A stretch of 64,000 nt of DNA from Pseudorhizobium banfieldiae (GCF_000967425.1 NZ_FO082820.1:248001-312000); one strand, 5' to 3'; shown: positions 52,617 through 61,921, numbered from the stretch's first letter. Translations and numbers: made by a program. Notes: generated by a model not told the origin, from the letters alone.

Positions 52617-54047
52617 ATGAAGTTTGGAACCAGCGGCCTTCGGGGCCTTTCGGTCGATCTCGAAGGACCTGTGTCCGGTGCCTACGCCGCCGCCTTTGGA
52701 CGGTATCTCCTGGAGAGCGGACAAGCGAAGCAGGGCTCCGAAATCCTGCTGGCAAAGGACTTTCGTCCCTCCAGCCCCGCGATCGCATCCAACTGCAGTG
52801 CGGCATTGTCGGGCTTGGGCTTCCGAGTTGTCGATTGCGGCGAGCTTCCCACTCCCGCTCTGGCGCTTTACGGCCTCAAGCGTGGCGCAGCGTCGCTGAT
52901 GATCACCGGCTCGCATATCCCTGCCGACCGCAACGGCATCAAGTTCTATCGCCCGGATGGCGAGATCGACAAGCAGGACGAGCAGGCGATCAGCGCGCTT
53001 GCCGCCCAGGCATCGAATGTCCATCCGACGTCTCTTTCTCCTGCCGATCACTCGCGCGAATGCCTTGCACTCTTTCGAGACAGGAATATCGCGCTCCTCC
53101 CGCAGAATGCCTTGGAGGGACTTCGGATCGGGGTTTACCAGCACAGCACGGTGGCGCGGGACCTGCTCGTGGACGTGCTGCGCTTCTACGGCGCCGACGT
53201 CATGGCTCTGGGACGTTCGCAGACCTTCATTCCGGTGGATACCGAAGCGGTTTCAGCCGACACGATCAACGCGTTGCGGCAGTGGAGCACGGAATTCGAG
53301 CTCGATGCCATCGTATCGGCCGATGGCGACGGCGACCGCCCGCTGGTGGCAGACGAGGCAGGCCTACCGCTTCGCGGTGATCTGCTGGGCCTGATCGCCG
53401 CGAACTTCCTTCGCGCAGACGTGGTCGTCACTCCGTTGACCTCCAACTCGGGAATTGAGGCAGCAGGGTCATTCGCGGTCACCCGGACGCGTGTGGGCTC
53501 CCCCTATGTGATTGCGGCGATGCAGGAGGCCGTGGCAGCTGGAAGGCACGGCGTGATGGGCTTCGAAGCCAATGGTGGGGTTTTGACCGCATCTGATTTC
53601 CAGGTGAACGGGCAGGTCTTCTGTGCCCTGCCAACGCGAGACTGCTTCCTGCCCATTCTTGCGGTGCTTGCACTGCGTGTGGACAGGGGGCTGCCTCTCT
53701 CGAAGATCGCCGCTCAATTCGCGCTGCCAATTGCCGCCTCTGACCGATTGGAGAACTTCCCGACGGAAGCGAGTGCTGCGCTCATGACCCATCTGCGGGC
53801 GCGTCGCGAAAATCTAGAGTCGTTCCTGGAACCGATCGGACGGATCGAGGAAACCTCCGACATCGATGGTCTGAGGGTTGCACTCGACGATGGAAGGATC
53901 ATTCACTTCAGGCCGTCCGGAAATGCGCCCGAGATGCGCTGCTACGTCGAGGCGAAAGACGCATCAGCCGCAGATGCGCTGCTTCGGGCGGGACTGGAGC
54001 GCATCGGCCAGTGGGCGCACGAACACGGCGGCGCAGACGCTCTTTAG
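52617..54047 (+). CDS. Phosphohexomutase (phosphomannomutase/phosphoglucomutase family)
   Basis: This 476-residue enzyme isomerises hexose phosphates. It contains the phosphoserine loop ITGSHIPADRNG with Ser99, the metal loop DGDGDRP near 236-242, the sugar-binding FEANGGVL and the phosphate-binding RPSGNAPEMR. The TGSHIP loop departs from the usual TASHNP. It begins with ATG 52617 behind GGGGGGAGC and lies upstream of malQ. A role in glycogen or polysaccharide precursor supply is plausible. Confidence 0.85.
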   Translation: MKFGTSGLRGLSVDLEGPVSGAYAAAFGRYLLESGQAKQGSEILLAKDFRPSSPAIASNCSAALSGLGFRVVDCGELPTPALALYGLKRGAASLMITGSHIPADRNGIKFYRPDGEIDKQDEQAISALAAQASNVHPTSLSPADHSRECLALFRDRNIALLPQNALEGLRIGVYQHSTVARDLLVDVLRFYGADVMALGRSQTFIPVDTEAVSADTINALRQWSTEFELDAIVSADGDGDRPLVADEAGLPLRGDLLGLIAANFLRADVVVTPLTSNSGIEAAGSFAVTRTRVGSPYVIAAMQEAVAAGRHGVMGFEANGGVLTASDFQVNGQVFCALPTRDCFLPILAVLALRVDRGLPLSKIAAQFALPIAASDRLENFPTEASAALMTHLRARRENLESFLEPIGRIEETSDIDGLRVALDDGRIIHFRPSGNAPEMRCYVEAKDASAADALLRAGLERIGQWAHEHGGADAL

Positions 54048-54108
54048 ACCACGGCCCGGAACCTTTGCTGGATCGGCTGGTTGGCGCCGAATTCCCAGGA
54101 GAGGTATC

Positions 54109-54240
54109 ATGAACCTTCGCTACCTTGTCATCGGCGTTCTCGTCATCGTGCTCGCGATCGTCATCATCGGCTTCCGTCCCTTCCAGGCAACGGTCTCGGA
54201 GGAGCCGGGCAACCCGCCGCCGCATGCCGTCAATCAGTGA
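54109..54240 (+). CDS. Small single-helix membrane protein (43 residues)
   Basis: MNLRYLVIGVLVIVLAIVII then a polar tail (FRPFQATVSEEPGNPPPH). ATG 54109 follows AGGAGAGG at ideal spacing, which strongly supports translation. It lies between the phosphomutase and malQ on the same strand. Unknown function. Confidence 0.7.
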   Translation: MNLRYLVIGVLVIVLAIVIIGFRPFQATVSEEPGNPPPHAVNQ

Positions 54241-54312
54241 CTGGCTTGCACGGAAGGCTGGAACAAACACGGGAGCCATCCTGTTCATCGCTTGCAGCAG
54301 GGCGAGGTGGCG

Positions 54313-56175
54313 ATGAGCAGCAAGAAGGGTACGGATCGGCTGGATGATTTTGACGAGGTCGCGACCGGCCACGGCATTCCGGCTACCTATCAGGATCTGC
54401 AAGGCACAGTGCAGAACGTGCCGACCGCCACGCGCGCACTGATGCTTCGCGCCCTGGGGAAGGTGTCGCGGGAGGCAGTAAATCTGTCGCCGCCGCGCAT
54501 GGAGCTCGATGAGACGACGAAATGCTATCTGCCTACTTTCCTTGAGAAGGAGAAGGTGTGGGGAATTTCCCTGCAGCTTTACGAACTGACGTCGGCCCGC
54601 AGTTGGGGCCTTGGGGATTTCGAGGATCTGAAAACTGCTTGCGAGATTGCGGCCGCGGCTGGAGCTGACTTCATCGGACTAAGCCCTGTGCATGCGCTCT
54701 TCCTCTCCCAACCCAACCGCTGCAGCCCCTATTCCCCATCGAACAGGAAGTTCCTCAATCCTCTCTACATCGCGGTTGACACGCTGCCGGGCTACGAGGA
54801 GGCGTGGGTGGATCAGGATGCGCTGGCAACGCTGCGGGAAACCGAGTTTGTAGACTACGAGGGAGTAACACGGCTAAAGCTGCCGGTGCTGCGGAAGGTC
54901 TGGCAGGCAAGCGTGGACGCTGCGGAGGCGACGGCCGGGCGCGAGACATTTGAGCGGTTCCGATCGGACGCCGGGGAGGAGCTTCGGCTGCATGCGCTCT
55001 TCGAAGCGCTATCGTTGGCGATGGTCGAACGTGGTCATGGTGGCGGATGGACCGACTGGCCCGCAGAATTTCAATCCAAGGATAGCGACACGGTAAAACG
55101 CTTCGCTGACGATCATGCAGACGAAGTGGAATTCCATTGCTGGCTGCAGTGGGTCGCTGCTGAGCAGTTGCAGGAAGCCGAGCATTGCGCGCGTAGCACG
55201 GGCATGCGGATCGGCTTGTACTTCGATCTTGCGGTAGGGGAGGCTCCGGACGGCTCCTCGAGCTGGAGCACGCCGGAACTCGTCCTGCAGGGGCTCAGGG
55301 TCGGGGCGCCGCCGGATGTCTTCAGCACCTCGGGGCAGGATTGGGGCCTCGTGGCCCTGTCGCCCACCGCGTTGAAGGCCGAAGCCATGCGGCCCTATGC
55401 CGAGCTTCTGGATGCGTCCATGCGGTTTGCCGGCGCTCTGCGTATCGACCATGCCATGGGGCTCTGGCAGCTCTTCCTGCTGCCGGAAGGAGAGACACCG
55501 GCGGTCGGCGGCTATCTCCGTTATCCGTTCCAGGACATGGTCGCTACCCTTGCCGCAGAGAGCCACAGGCGCGGCACGATCGTCATCGGGGAGGACCTCG
55601 GCAACGTCCCGGACGGCTTTCGAGACATGATGGTGAAGGCGCAGATCCTTGGTTATCGCGTCCTCTACTTCGAGCCGGTGGAGGAGGTTGTCGGGTCGCC
55701 TGCCGTCTCACACCTTTCCTTGGCCTGCCTGTCCACCCATGATTTGCCGCCCTTGATCGGCTGGTGGCGCGGTGACGACATCCGGCTGGCAAGGCAATTC
55801 GGCCTCACGGGCGAATCGGGAGCGGAGGCATCATTGCGTGAAAGGCAGGAACGGCGAACAGCCTTCATCCGAGCCATACAGGAGGCGGGATTGTCCTCTG
55901 CAGCGGTCGGCTCGATTTCCGAGCCAGCTGGCGCCATCTCCGAGGAACTGTTCGTCGCAATGCACCGGCTATTGGCTCGCTCGCCCAGCATCACGGTCGC
56001 TCTGCGACTTGCGGATCTGGTCGGAGAGGACCGCCAGACCAACGTGCCGGGGACGTCGGATGCCTATCCGAACTGGCGGTTGAAGCTGCGTCTTCCGCTG
56101 GAGGAAATTGCCGGAAGCTCGCTCTTCCAGTGTGTTGTCGCCGCTGTGACGGCCGAACGGCCGCGGCAATCCTAG
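54313..56175 (+). CDS. malQ: 4-alpha-glucanotransferase (amylomaltase)
   Basis: This GH77 enzyme transfers maltodextrin units during glycogen or maltose breakdown. Of its 620 residues, the core starts near 80 (WGISLQLYELTSARSWGLGD) after a small N-terminal extension. Catalytic nucleophile Asp is in LRIDHAMGLWQ, acid Glu in VIGEDLGNV, third Asp in STHDLPPLIGWW. The chosen ATG 54313 has GAGGTGG close upstream; an in-frame TTG at 54292 is less likely. It follows the small membrane protein by 72 bases. Confidence 0.92.
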   Translation: MSSKKGTDRLDDFDEVATGHGIPATYQDLQGTVQNVPTATRALMLRALGKVSREAVNLSPPRMELDETTKCYLPTFLEKEKVWGISLQLYELTSARSWGLGDFEDLKTACEIAAAAGADFIGLSPVHALFLSQPNRCSPYSPSNRKFLNPLYIAVDTLPGYEEAWVDQDALATLRETEFVDYEGVTRLKLPVLRKVWQASVDAAEATAGRETFERFRSDAGEELRLHALFEALSLAMVERGHGGGWTDWPAEFQSKDSDTVKRFADDHADEVEFHCWLQWVAAEQLQEAEHCARSTGMRIGLYFDLAVGEAPDGSSSWSTPELVLQGLRVGAPPDVFSTSGQDWGLVALSPTALKAEAMRPYAELLDASMRFAGALRIDHAMGLWQLFLLPEGETPAVGGYLRYPFQDMVATLAAESHRRGTIVIGEDLGNVPDGFRDMMVKAQILGYRVLYFEPVEEVVGSPAVSHLSLACLSTHDLPPLIGWWRGDDIRLARQFGLTGESGAEASLRERQERRTAFIRAIQEAGLSSAAVGSISEPAGAISEELFVAMHRLLARSPSITVALRLADLVGEDRQTNVPGTSDAYPNWRLKLRLPLEEIAGSSLFQCVVAAVTAERPRQS

Positions 56176-56251
56176 ACCGGCCGCATCGCATGGGAACCTC
56201 CGCTTGCGTCTTCTGTTACCCCCTTCGTGCAGAAAACCCAGGAGGATTAGG

Positions 56252-56584
56252 ATGGCCGCGATGGACCCCAAGATGAAGGAATGCATAGATAACTGCCTGA
56301 ACTGCTACAGCGTCTGCCTCTCGATGGCGATGAACCACTGCCTGGAGACCGGCGGAAAGCATACGGAACCTGCGCACTTTCGGCTGATGATGGCCTGTGC
56401 GGAGATCTGCCGGACTTCGGCACACTTCATGCTGATCGGAACGGAGCACCACAAGCATACATGCCGCGAATGCGCGGAAATCTGCACCGAATGTGCGAAC
56501 GATTGCGAGCAAGTAGGCGATATGCAGGCCTGCGTCGACGCCTGCCGCAAATGCGCCGAGAGCTGCCGCCAGATGGCTGCCTGA
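56252..56584 (+). CDS. Four-helix-bundle copper-storage-like Cys-rich protein (Csp/DUF326)
   Basis: This 110-residue protein contains 16 cysteines spaced like those of copper-storage proteins: ECIDNCLNCYSVC, ACAEIC, then TCRECAEICTECANDC and ACVDACRKCAESC. Such bundles bind many Cu(I) ions in their core. No signal peptide is present, as in cytosolic Csp3. ATG 56252 follows CAGGAGGA. It lies downstream of malQ and is convergent with the NAGGN operon. Confidence 0.88.
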   Translation: MAAMDPKMKECIDNCLNCYSVCLSMAMNHCLETGGKHTEPAHFRLMMACAEICRTSAHFMLIGTEHHKHTCRECAEICTECANDCEQVGDMQACVDACRKCAESCRQMAA

Positions 56585-56610
56585 TCTGGGCTTTGGCTAT
56601 AACCCGTGTT

Positions 56611-56644
56611 TCAACCGGCTCTAGGTGTTCCTAGAGCCGGTTGA
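56611..56644. terminator. 15-bp perfect hairpin between the Csp-like gene and the NAGGN operon
   Basis: TCAACCGGCTCTAGG and its exact complement flank a TGTT loop; the stop codon of the M42 peptidase lies inside. No T-run follows. It probably ends both convergent transcripts. Confidence 0.65.
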
Positions 56645-57784
56645 CCCGAATTCAGGCGGCAGCGGATTGTCCGCCTCCTCCGTCGGCTGGTGCGTGAAGC
56701 CCTCGACGCCGGAAATCTCCCTTGCATCCCGCTTTATGTCCACTCGGCTGACGGCGAATGCCGCGACAAGGCGGGCTACCGAGACAAGCGCATGCATATG
56801 AATTCGCTCATACCCATGGGACGCGTCGATCCCGAAGGTGGCAAGGGCCGTGCGCACATCATGGCCCGCTTCGATCGCAGAGGCGGAGTCGGAACGATAG
56901 TAGCGGAAGACATCCTTCTGATAGGGAATGCCTTCGCTCTGGCACAGATCGACAAGCTTCTTGGTCAGGTGATAGTCGAACGGTCCTGATTGGTCCGCCA
57001 TGGCTATGGTCACGCCGAACTCGGCGGAGTTCTGCCCCGGGGCGCTGGTCCCGTTGTCGATGGTCAGCATGGAGGCAATGTCTCCGGTCAGGATCGACGA
57101 AGCGCCGACGCCGACCTCTTCCGCAATGGTGAAAAGCCAATAGGTATCGACCGGTGTTGTTGCTGCAGTCCGCTCAAGAGCTTCGATTGCCGCCAGAGCG
57201 ATTGCCACGCCCGCCTTATCGTCGAGGTGCCGGGAGTTGATGAAGCCGTTTTCCAGTAACTCCGGAGCAGGGTCGATCGCGATGACATCGCCCACATCGA
57301 TGCCCAGGGCCAAGGTTTCCTGCCGCGAGGTCGTCACTGCGTCGATGCGAAGCTCCACATAGCGCCACCCGACAGGGAGCGTATCGACCTCGTCATTGAA
57401 GGTGTGGCCCGAGGCCTTGATCGGCAGGATCGTACCGCGGAAACTGCCGGCGCTGCTGAAGACGGTGACCCTGGCGCCTTCGGCGAACCGGGCCGACCAG
57501 TGGCCGATCGGTACGACTTCCAGACGTCCATTGTCCTTCACCGATTTCACCTGTGCGCCCAGCGTATCCAGATGGGTGACCATCGCGCGCGCGCCGTGGC
57601 GGCGGCTGCCCTGTCGGACAGCTCTGATTGCACCGCGGCGGGTAAGCTCCGGCTTCAGGCCAAGCCGTTCCAACTCGCCGGAACAATAGTGGACGATTTC
57701 ATCGGTATAGCCCGTCGGACTTGCGATGCGCAGGAGCGCCTCCAACTGGCGTTTGAGGTAAGCCTCGTCGATCTCGATGGACAT
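56621..57784 (-). CDS. M42-like metallopeptidase of the NAGGN osmoprotectant system
   Basis: This 387-residue dinuclear-zinc aminopeptidase-like protein has visible ligands His71 and Asp73 (THLDTLG), Asp188/Asp189 (RHLDDKAG), Glu222/Glu223 (AEEVGVG) and Asp243. In NAGGN gene clusters an M42 protein of this type follows the synthetase and is thought to turn over the dipeptide. The start is 2 bases from the ngg stop. Confidence 0.88.
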   Translation of the reverse strand: MSIEIDEAYLKRQLEALLRIASPTGYTDEIVHYCSGELERLGLKPELTRRGAIRAVRQGSRRHGARAMVTHLDTLGAQVKSVKDNGRLEVVPIGHWSARFAEGARVTVFSSAGSFRGTILPIKASGHTFNDEVDTLPVGWRYVELRIDAVTTSRQETLALGIDVGDVIAIDPAPELLENGFINSRHLDDKAGVAIALAAIEALERTAATTPVDTYWLFTIAEEVGVGASSILTGDIASMLTIDNGTSAPGQNSAEFGVTIAMADQSGPFDYHLTKKLVDLCQSEGIPYQKDVFRYYRSDSASAIEAGHDVRTALATFGIDASHGYERIHMHALVSVARLVAAFAVSRVDIKRDAREISGVEGFTHQPTEEADNPLPPEFGSTGSRNT

Positions 57785-57786
57785 GC

Positions 57787-59592
57787 CTAGCTCTTTCCGA
57801 GGACGAGATTGGCGTAACGCTGCCCGGAGGTCGGAAACAGCAGGTCCAGGAACCGCTCCGCCGTCGGCTGCGGCTCGTGGTTTGCCAGGCCGGGGCGCTC
57901 GTTGGCTTCGATGAAGACATAGTCCGGCTCGGTGGGATTGCGGACCATGAAATCGATTCCGACGACAGGAATATCGATGGCGCGTGCAGCGGAGATAGCG
58001 GCTTCGACGAGCCGCGGATGGACGATGCCCGTGACATCGTGAATGGAGCCCCCCGTATGCAGGTTGGCCGCCTTGCGCACGAGCACCTCCTGGCCGCTTT
58101 CCATCACCGTGTCGAGCCCGTAGCCGCCGAGCTTGAGGCAGCGTTCCGTCTCTGCGTCGATCGGAACCGTGCTCTCTCCTCCGGTTGCAGCTGCCCTGCG
58201 TCGCGAGAGGGTTTCGATCAATTCGCGGATCGTCTGCCGCCCGTCTCCAACAACGTGGGGCGGACGTCGGACGGCGGCGGCAACCAGCTTGAAGTCAATT
58301 ACCACCAGTCGGAGATCCTGCCCATCGAAACAGGCTTCGACGAGAACTCGGTCGCAGACCTCGCGAGCTTCCGCGATTGCATGCTTGACTGCCGTAAGGT
58401 TGTCGAGCCCGACCGCGACTGCACGACCCTGTTCGCCTCTGGCCGGTTTGACCACGACCTGGCGGTGCTTGGCGATGAAAGCTGCGAGTTCGTCATCATT
58501 TCCACCTGCCGTCATCTGCTCCGGCACGCTGATCCCGGCCCGATCGACCACACGTCGGGTCACCGCCTTGTCGTCACAGATCGACATGGCAACCCCGGAG
58601 GTGAGTTCCGACAGGCTTTCGCGGCAGTGCACCGACCGCCCGCCCTGGGTCAGCCGAAAGAAGCCACCTTCGGCGTCGGTGATTTCCACGTGGATCCCGC
58701 GCCGGCGCGCCTCATCGACGATGAGCCGCGCATAAGGGTTGAGAACGTCGTATTCCTCTAGCGGGTTGGCGTAGAGCCGCTCGTTGATGGAATTCTTCCT
58801 CTTGACGGTGAAGGCCGTGATCCGGCGGAAGTGCAGTTTTTCGTAGAGGCTGATTGCCTGTTCATTGTCGTGCAGGACCGACAGGTCCATGAAGGCCGAG
58901 CCCCTAGCCTTGAAATGCTCGGCCAGCCGCCGCACTAGAGCTTCGCCGACGCCGCCATGGCGAGCCTGTGGATCCACCGCCAGGCACCATAGGGACGAGC
59001 CCCGCTCCGGATCTGTAAACGCACGGCGATGGTCGATGCCCGTGACGGTGCCGATGATTTCGCCCGAGACCTCGTCCTCCGCCACGAGGTAGGTGATCGA
59101 GCGATTGTCCCTGTTCGACCAGAAGAAGTCGGGCCGCACCGGAACCATTCCTCGCGACGCATAGATGCGGTTGACCGCATCCGCATCCGCCTCGGAGGAG
59201 AGCCTGCGCACAAAGAAACCGCGGGGCTGCTTGCGGCTGTTGCGATAGGTTGCCAGATCCAGACGATATGTGTGGGAGGGATCGAGGAAGAGCTCCTGCG
59301 GTGCGGCAGCGAGGACGACATGCGGATCGCTGACATAGACGGCTATGTCCCGGCGTTCCGGCGCCTCCTCGCGCAGCGCGGCCACCAGTTGAGCCGGATC
59401 CTGGAAGGTCTGCGCAAACAGCAGCCGCCCCCAGCCGCAATCGACTTGGGCCGCGTCCTTCGCGAGATCAGCGTCCGCAGGGTGGCCTCCGCCTCTGGAG
59501 TAGTCCACCCGTTGGCGCTTGAGACGATGGGCGACCGCCTTCGCCGCAGGAAATCGGCCAGCCCTGTCTTCTGGTGTGGTCTTGGCCATCAT
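57787..59592 (-). CDS. ngg: N-acetylglutaminylglutamine synthetase
   Basis: This 601-residue two-domain protein has a GNAT acetyltransferase at about 125-270 (AVDPQARHGGVGEALV) and an ATP-grasp ligase at about 310-590 (VVKPARGEQGRAVAVGLD; ending FIEANERPGLANHEPQP). It makes the osmolyte precursor by acetylating and joining glutamine or glutamate units. The ATG at 59592 overlaps the asnO stop by one base (TGATG). A longer frame exists upstream but runs inside asnO. Confidence 0.93.
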   Translation of the reverse strand: MMAKTTPEDRAGRFPAAKAVAHRLKRQRVDYSRGGGHPADADLAKDAAQVDCGWGRLLFAQTFQDPAQLVAALREEAPERRDIAVYVSDPHVVLAAAPQELFLDPSHTYRLDLATYRNSRKQPRGFFVRRLSSEADADAVNRIYASRGMVPVRPDFFWSNRDNRSITYLVAEDEVSGEIIGTVTGIDHRRAFTDPERGSSLWCLAVDPQARHGGVGEALVRRLAEHFKARGSAFMDLSVLHDNEQAISLYEKLHFRRITAFTVKRKNSINERLYANPLEEYDVLNPYARLIVDEARRRGIHVEITDAEGGFFRLTQGGRSVHCRESLSELTSGVAMSICDDKAVTRRVVDRAGISVPEQMTAGGNDDELAAFIAKHRQVVVKPARGEQGRAVAVGLDNLTAVKHAIAEAREVCDRVLVEACFDGQDLRLVVIDFKLVAAAVRRPPHVVGDGRQTIRELIETLSRRRAAATGGESTVPIDAETERCLKLGGYGLDTVMESGQEVLVRKAANLHTGGSIHDVTGIVHPRLVEAAISAARAIDIPVVGIDFMVRNPTEPDYVFIEANERPGLANHEPQPTAERFLDLLFPTSGQRYANLVLGKS

Positions 59593-61367
59593 CAGATCCC
59601 CTGCGTCTGCAGCCACATTTCGAGCAGCCCTACCTGCCAAAGCTCCGACCCGCGAAGCGGGGTGATATGATCGGAGGGGTTGTCGAACAGCTGGTTCAGG
59701 TAGTCCTGGTGGAAGATCCCGCGGTCGCGTGCGGCCTGCGATCCCAAGGCATCGCGGACCATATCGAGATAGGGCCCGTCGACGTATTTCAGCTGGGGTA
59801 CCGGGAAGTAACCCTTCTTCCGATCGATGACTTCCGAAGGTACGACGAGGCGCGCCGCGTCCTTAAGCACGCCTTTGCCGCCTTCCCGCAGCTTCTCTTC
59901 CGGTGGGATCTTGGCCGCCAGTTCAACGAGTTCGTGGTCGAGGAAGGGCACGCGTGCCTCCAGGCCCCAGGCCATGGTCATGTTGTCGACCCGCTTGACC
60001 GGGTCGTCCACCAGCATGACCTGGCTGTCGAGACGAAGGGCTGCATCGACAGCCGTGTCCGCGCCAGGGGAGCGAAGGTGGCGGTCAACGAATTCGAAGC
60101 TGACGTCGCTCTCCGTCATCCACTCGGGATTGAGGTGCTGCGAAAGCTTGTCGTGTGACCGATCGAAGAATACCTTCGCATAGTCGTGACTAACATCGTT
60201 CGACTGTGCCAGCGGCGGATACCAGTGATAGCCTCCGAAGACCTCATCGGCCCCCTGGCCCGACTGCACCACCCGGATATGTTTCGAAACTTCCTGCGAC
60301 AGCAGGTAGAAACCGGCATTGTCATAGGAAACCATCGGCTCGGACATTGCTGCGAAGACACCCGGCAAGGCCTCCATGAGGCGCTCCGACGGCACGAAGA
60401 TCTGGTGATGATCCGTGCCGAACCTCTTGGCGACAATGTCGGAATATACAAATTCGTCGCCCTTTTCTCCGTTCGCGGCTTCAAAACCTACCGAGAAGGT
60501 CATGAGGTCCTTCTGACCCATTTCTGCCAAAAGGCCGACGATGAGGCTGGAATCCACCCCGCCGGAAAGCAGGACGCCCACCGGAACATCAGCCACCATC
60601 CTTCGACGAACTGCCGTTCTCAGCGCGTCCAGCACGAGATCCCGCCATTCGGTCGACGAGAGCTTGCTCAGCGATGGATCGCGCTGATAGGGCGGTGCCC
60701 AGTAAACGGTGTCTTCCTCGCGCCCGTCAGCCTCGATGACGCGGATCGTCGCCGGCGGCAGCTTCTTGACACCGTTGACGATCGTGTGCGGGGGCGGCAC
60801 CACCGCATGGAAGGTCATGTAGTGATGCAGCGCCGTCTTGTTGATCGAGGTGTCGATGTCGCCACTCTTCAGAAGTGCCGGAAGGAAGGAGGCAAACCGG
60901 ATCGCGCCTCCAGTCCGGGCAAAGTAGAGCGGCTTGATGCCGAACCGGTCCCTCGCCATGACGACCCGACCGCTGTCGCGCTCGTGGATGACGAACGCGA
61001 ACATGCCGTGAAAGCGCTTCACGCACTCGGTTCCCCAGGCATGCCATGATTTCAGAATCACCTCGGTGTCGCCGTGCGAAAAGAAGCGATAGCCCTTGGC
61101 TTCCAGTTCGCTCCGGAGTTCGGGATAATTGTAGATGCAGCCATTGAAAGCGATGGTGAGGCCGAGGTCGGCATCCACCATGGGCTGGCGAGCCTTCTGC
61201 GAGAGGTCGATGATGGACAGGCGCCGGTGTCCGAGCGCCGCATTGCCATGGATAACCAACCCGGAGCCATCCGGTCCGCGCGGCGCTATCGCGTCCATCA
61301 TCTTCGCCTGCACGAGGGGCGAGGGCTGTCCCCCATCAAAGCGCACTTCACCACAGATCCCACACAC
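59592..61367 (-). CDS. asnO: N-acetylglutaminylglutamine amidotransferase (AsnB-like)
   Basis: This protein has a class-II glutamine amidotransferase domain followed by an asparagine-synthetase-like ATP-PP domain (LLSGGVDSSLIVG near residue 260). The GTG at 61367 yields an N-terminal Met-Cys-Gly-Ile, so Cys2 can act as nucleophile; the TTG 12 bases upstream would bury it. The 591 residues match the family. It starts the asnO-ngg-peptidase operon and is divergent from a MarR gene. Confidence 0.93.
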   Translation of the reverse strand: MCGICGEVRFDGGQPSPLVQAKMMDAIAPRGPDGSGLVIHGNAALGHRRLSIIDLSQKARQPMVDADLGLTIAFNGCIYNYPELRSELEAKGYRFFSHGDTEVILKSWHAWGTECVKRFHGMFAFVIHERDSGRVVMARDRFGIKPLYFARTGGAIRFASFLPALLKSGDIDTSINKTALHHYMTFHAVVPPPHTIVNGVKKLPPATIRVIEADGREEDTVYWAPPYQRDPSLSKLSSTEWRDLVLDALRTAVRRRMVADVPVGVLLSGGVDSSLIVGLLAEMGQKDLMTFSVGFEAANGEKGDEFVYSDIVAKRFGTDHHQIFVPSERLMEALPGVFAAMSEPMVSYDNAGFYLLSQEVSKHIRVVQSGQGADEVFGGYHWYPPLAQSNDVSHDYAKVFFDRSHDKLSQHLNPEWMTESDVSFEFVDRHLRSPGADTAVDAALRLDSQVMLVDDPVKRVDNMTMAWGLEARVPFLDHELVELAAKIPPEEKLREGGKGVLKDAARLVVPSEVIDRKKGYFPVPQLKYVDGPYLDMVRDALGSQAARDRGIFHQDYLNQLFDNPSDHITPLRGSELWQVGLLEMWLQTQGI

Positions 61368-61417
61368 GGTTCCTATCAATCCTCTCTTGCTCTTGAATGG
61401 CCTGAAATAATACTAGA

Positions 61418-61430
61418 TCTAATAATTAGA
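61418..61430. promoter_or_regulatory. Palindrome in the asnO-marR intergenic region
   Basis: TCTAAT-A-ATTAGA, a perfect 13-mer with odd centre, overlaps a second short palindrome TAGATCTA at 61414-61421. It lies between the divergent starts and is a candidate MarR operator. Confidence 0.6.
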
Positions 61431-61453
61431 GATCGAATGGATATGGTCAAGGC

Positions 61454-61921
61454 ATGAATGTCGCGGCAAACGAGACGGACGGGAAAAGGTTGCAGGCGGA
61501 GGCCCGGATGGTCGAGAAGGCGGTCCGGCGGATCGTCCGGGCCCACGATCTTCAATCACGGGCGCTTTCGAAGCAATGCGGGCTGACAGCGGCCCAACTC
61601 ATCCTCATGAAGGGCATCATGGAGCTTGGGGAGGTAACCTCCGTGGCGCTTTCCATCTATGCTGACATCAGCCCGGCGACCGTGGTGACGATCCTTGATA
61701 ATCTGGAGGAGCGCGGGCTGATCCAGCGATACCGGTCCGGTACCGACCGGAGGATCGTCCATACGAGACTCACGCCGGAGGGTTCCCGACTGGTATCCGA
61801 AGCGCCGGAGCCGATGGGAGATGTATTTCTGGAGAACTTCGCTGGCCTTCCCCCGCAGCAACGCCAGGCGCTGGCGCAGGCTGTCCTGCAATTGGCGGAG
61901 TTGATGTCTCCGGCCAGGTAG
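61454..61921 (+). CDS. MarR-family regulator divergent from the NAGGN operon
   Basis: The 155-residue protein has the MarR winged helix (LSIYADISPATVVTILDNLE; RGLIQRYRSGTDRRIVHTRLT). ATG 61454 follows CAAGG. Divergence from asnO with a palindrome in the 86-base gap suggests it controls osmolyte synthesis. I cannot tell whether it represses or activates. Confidence 0.87.
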   Translation: MNVAANETDGKRLQAEARMVEKAVRRIVRAHDLQSRALSKQCGLTAAQLILMKGIMELGEVTSVALSIYADISPATVVTILDNLEERGLIQRYRSGTDRRIVHTRLTPEGSRLVSEAPEPMGDVFLENFAGLPPQQRQALAQAVLQLAELMSPAR

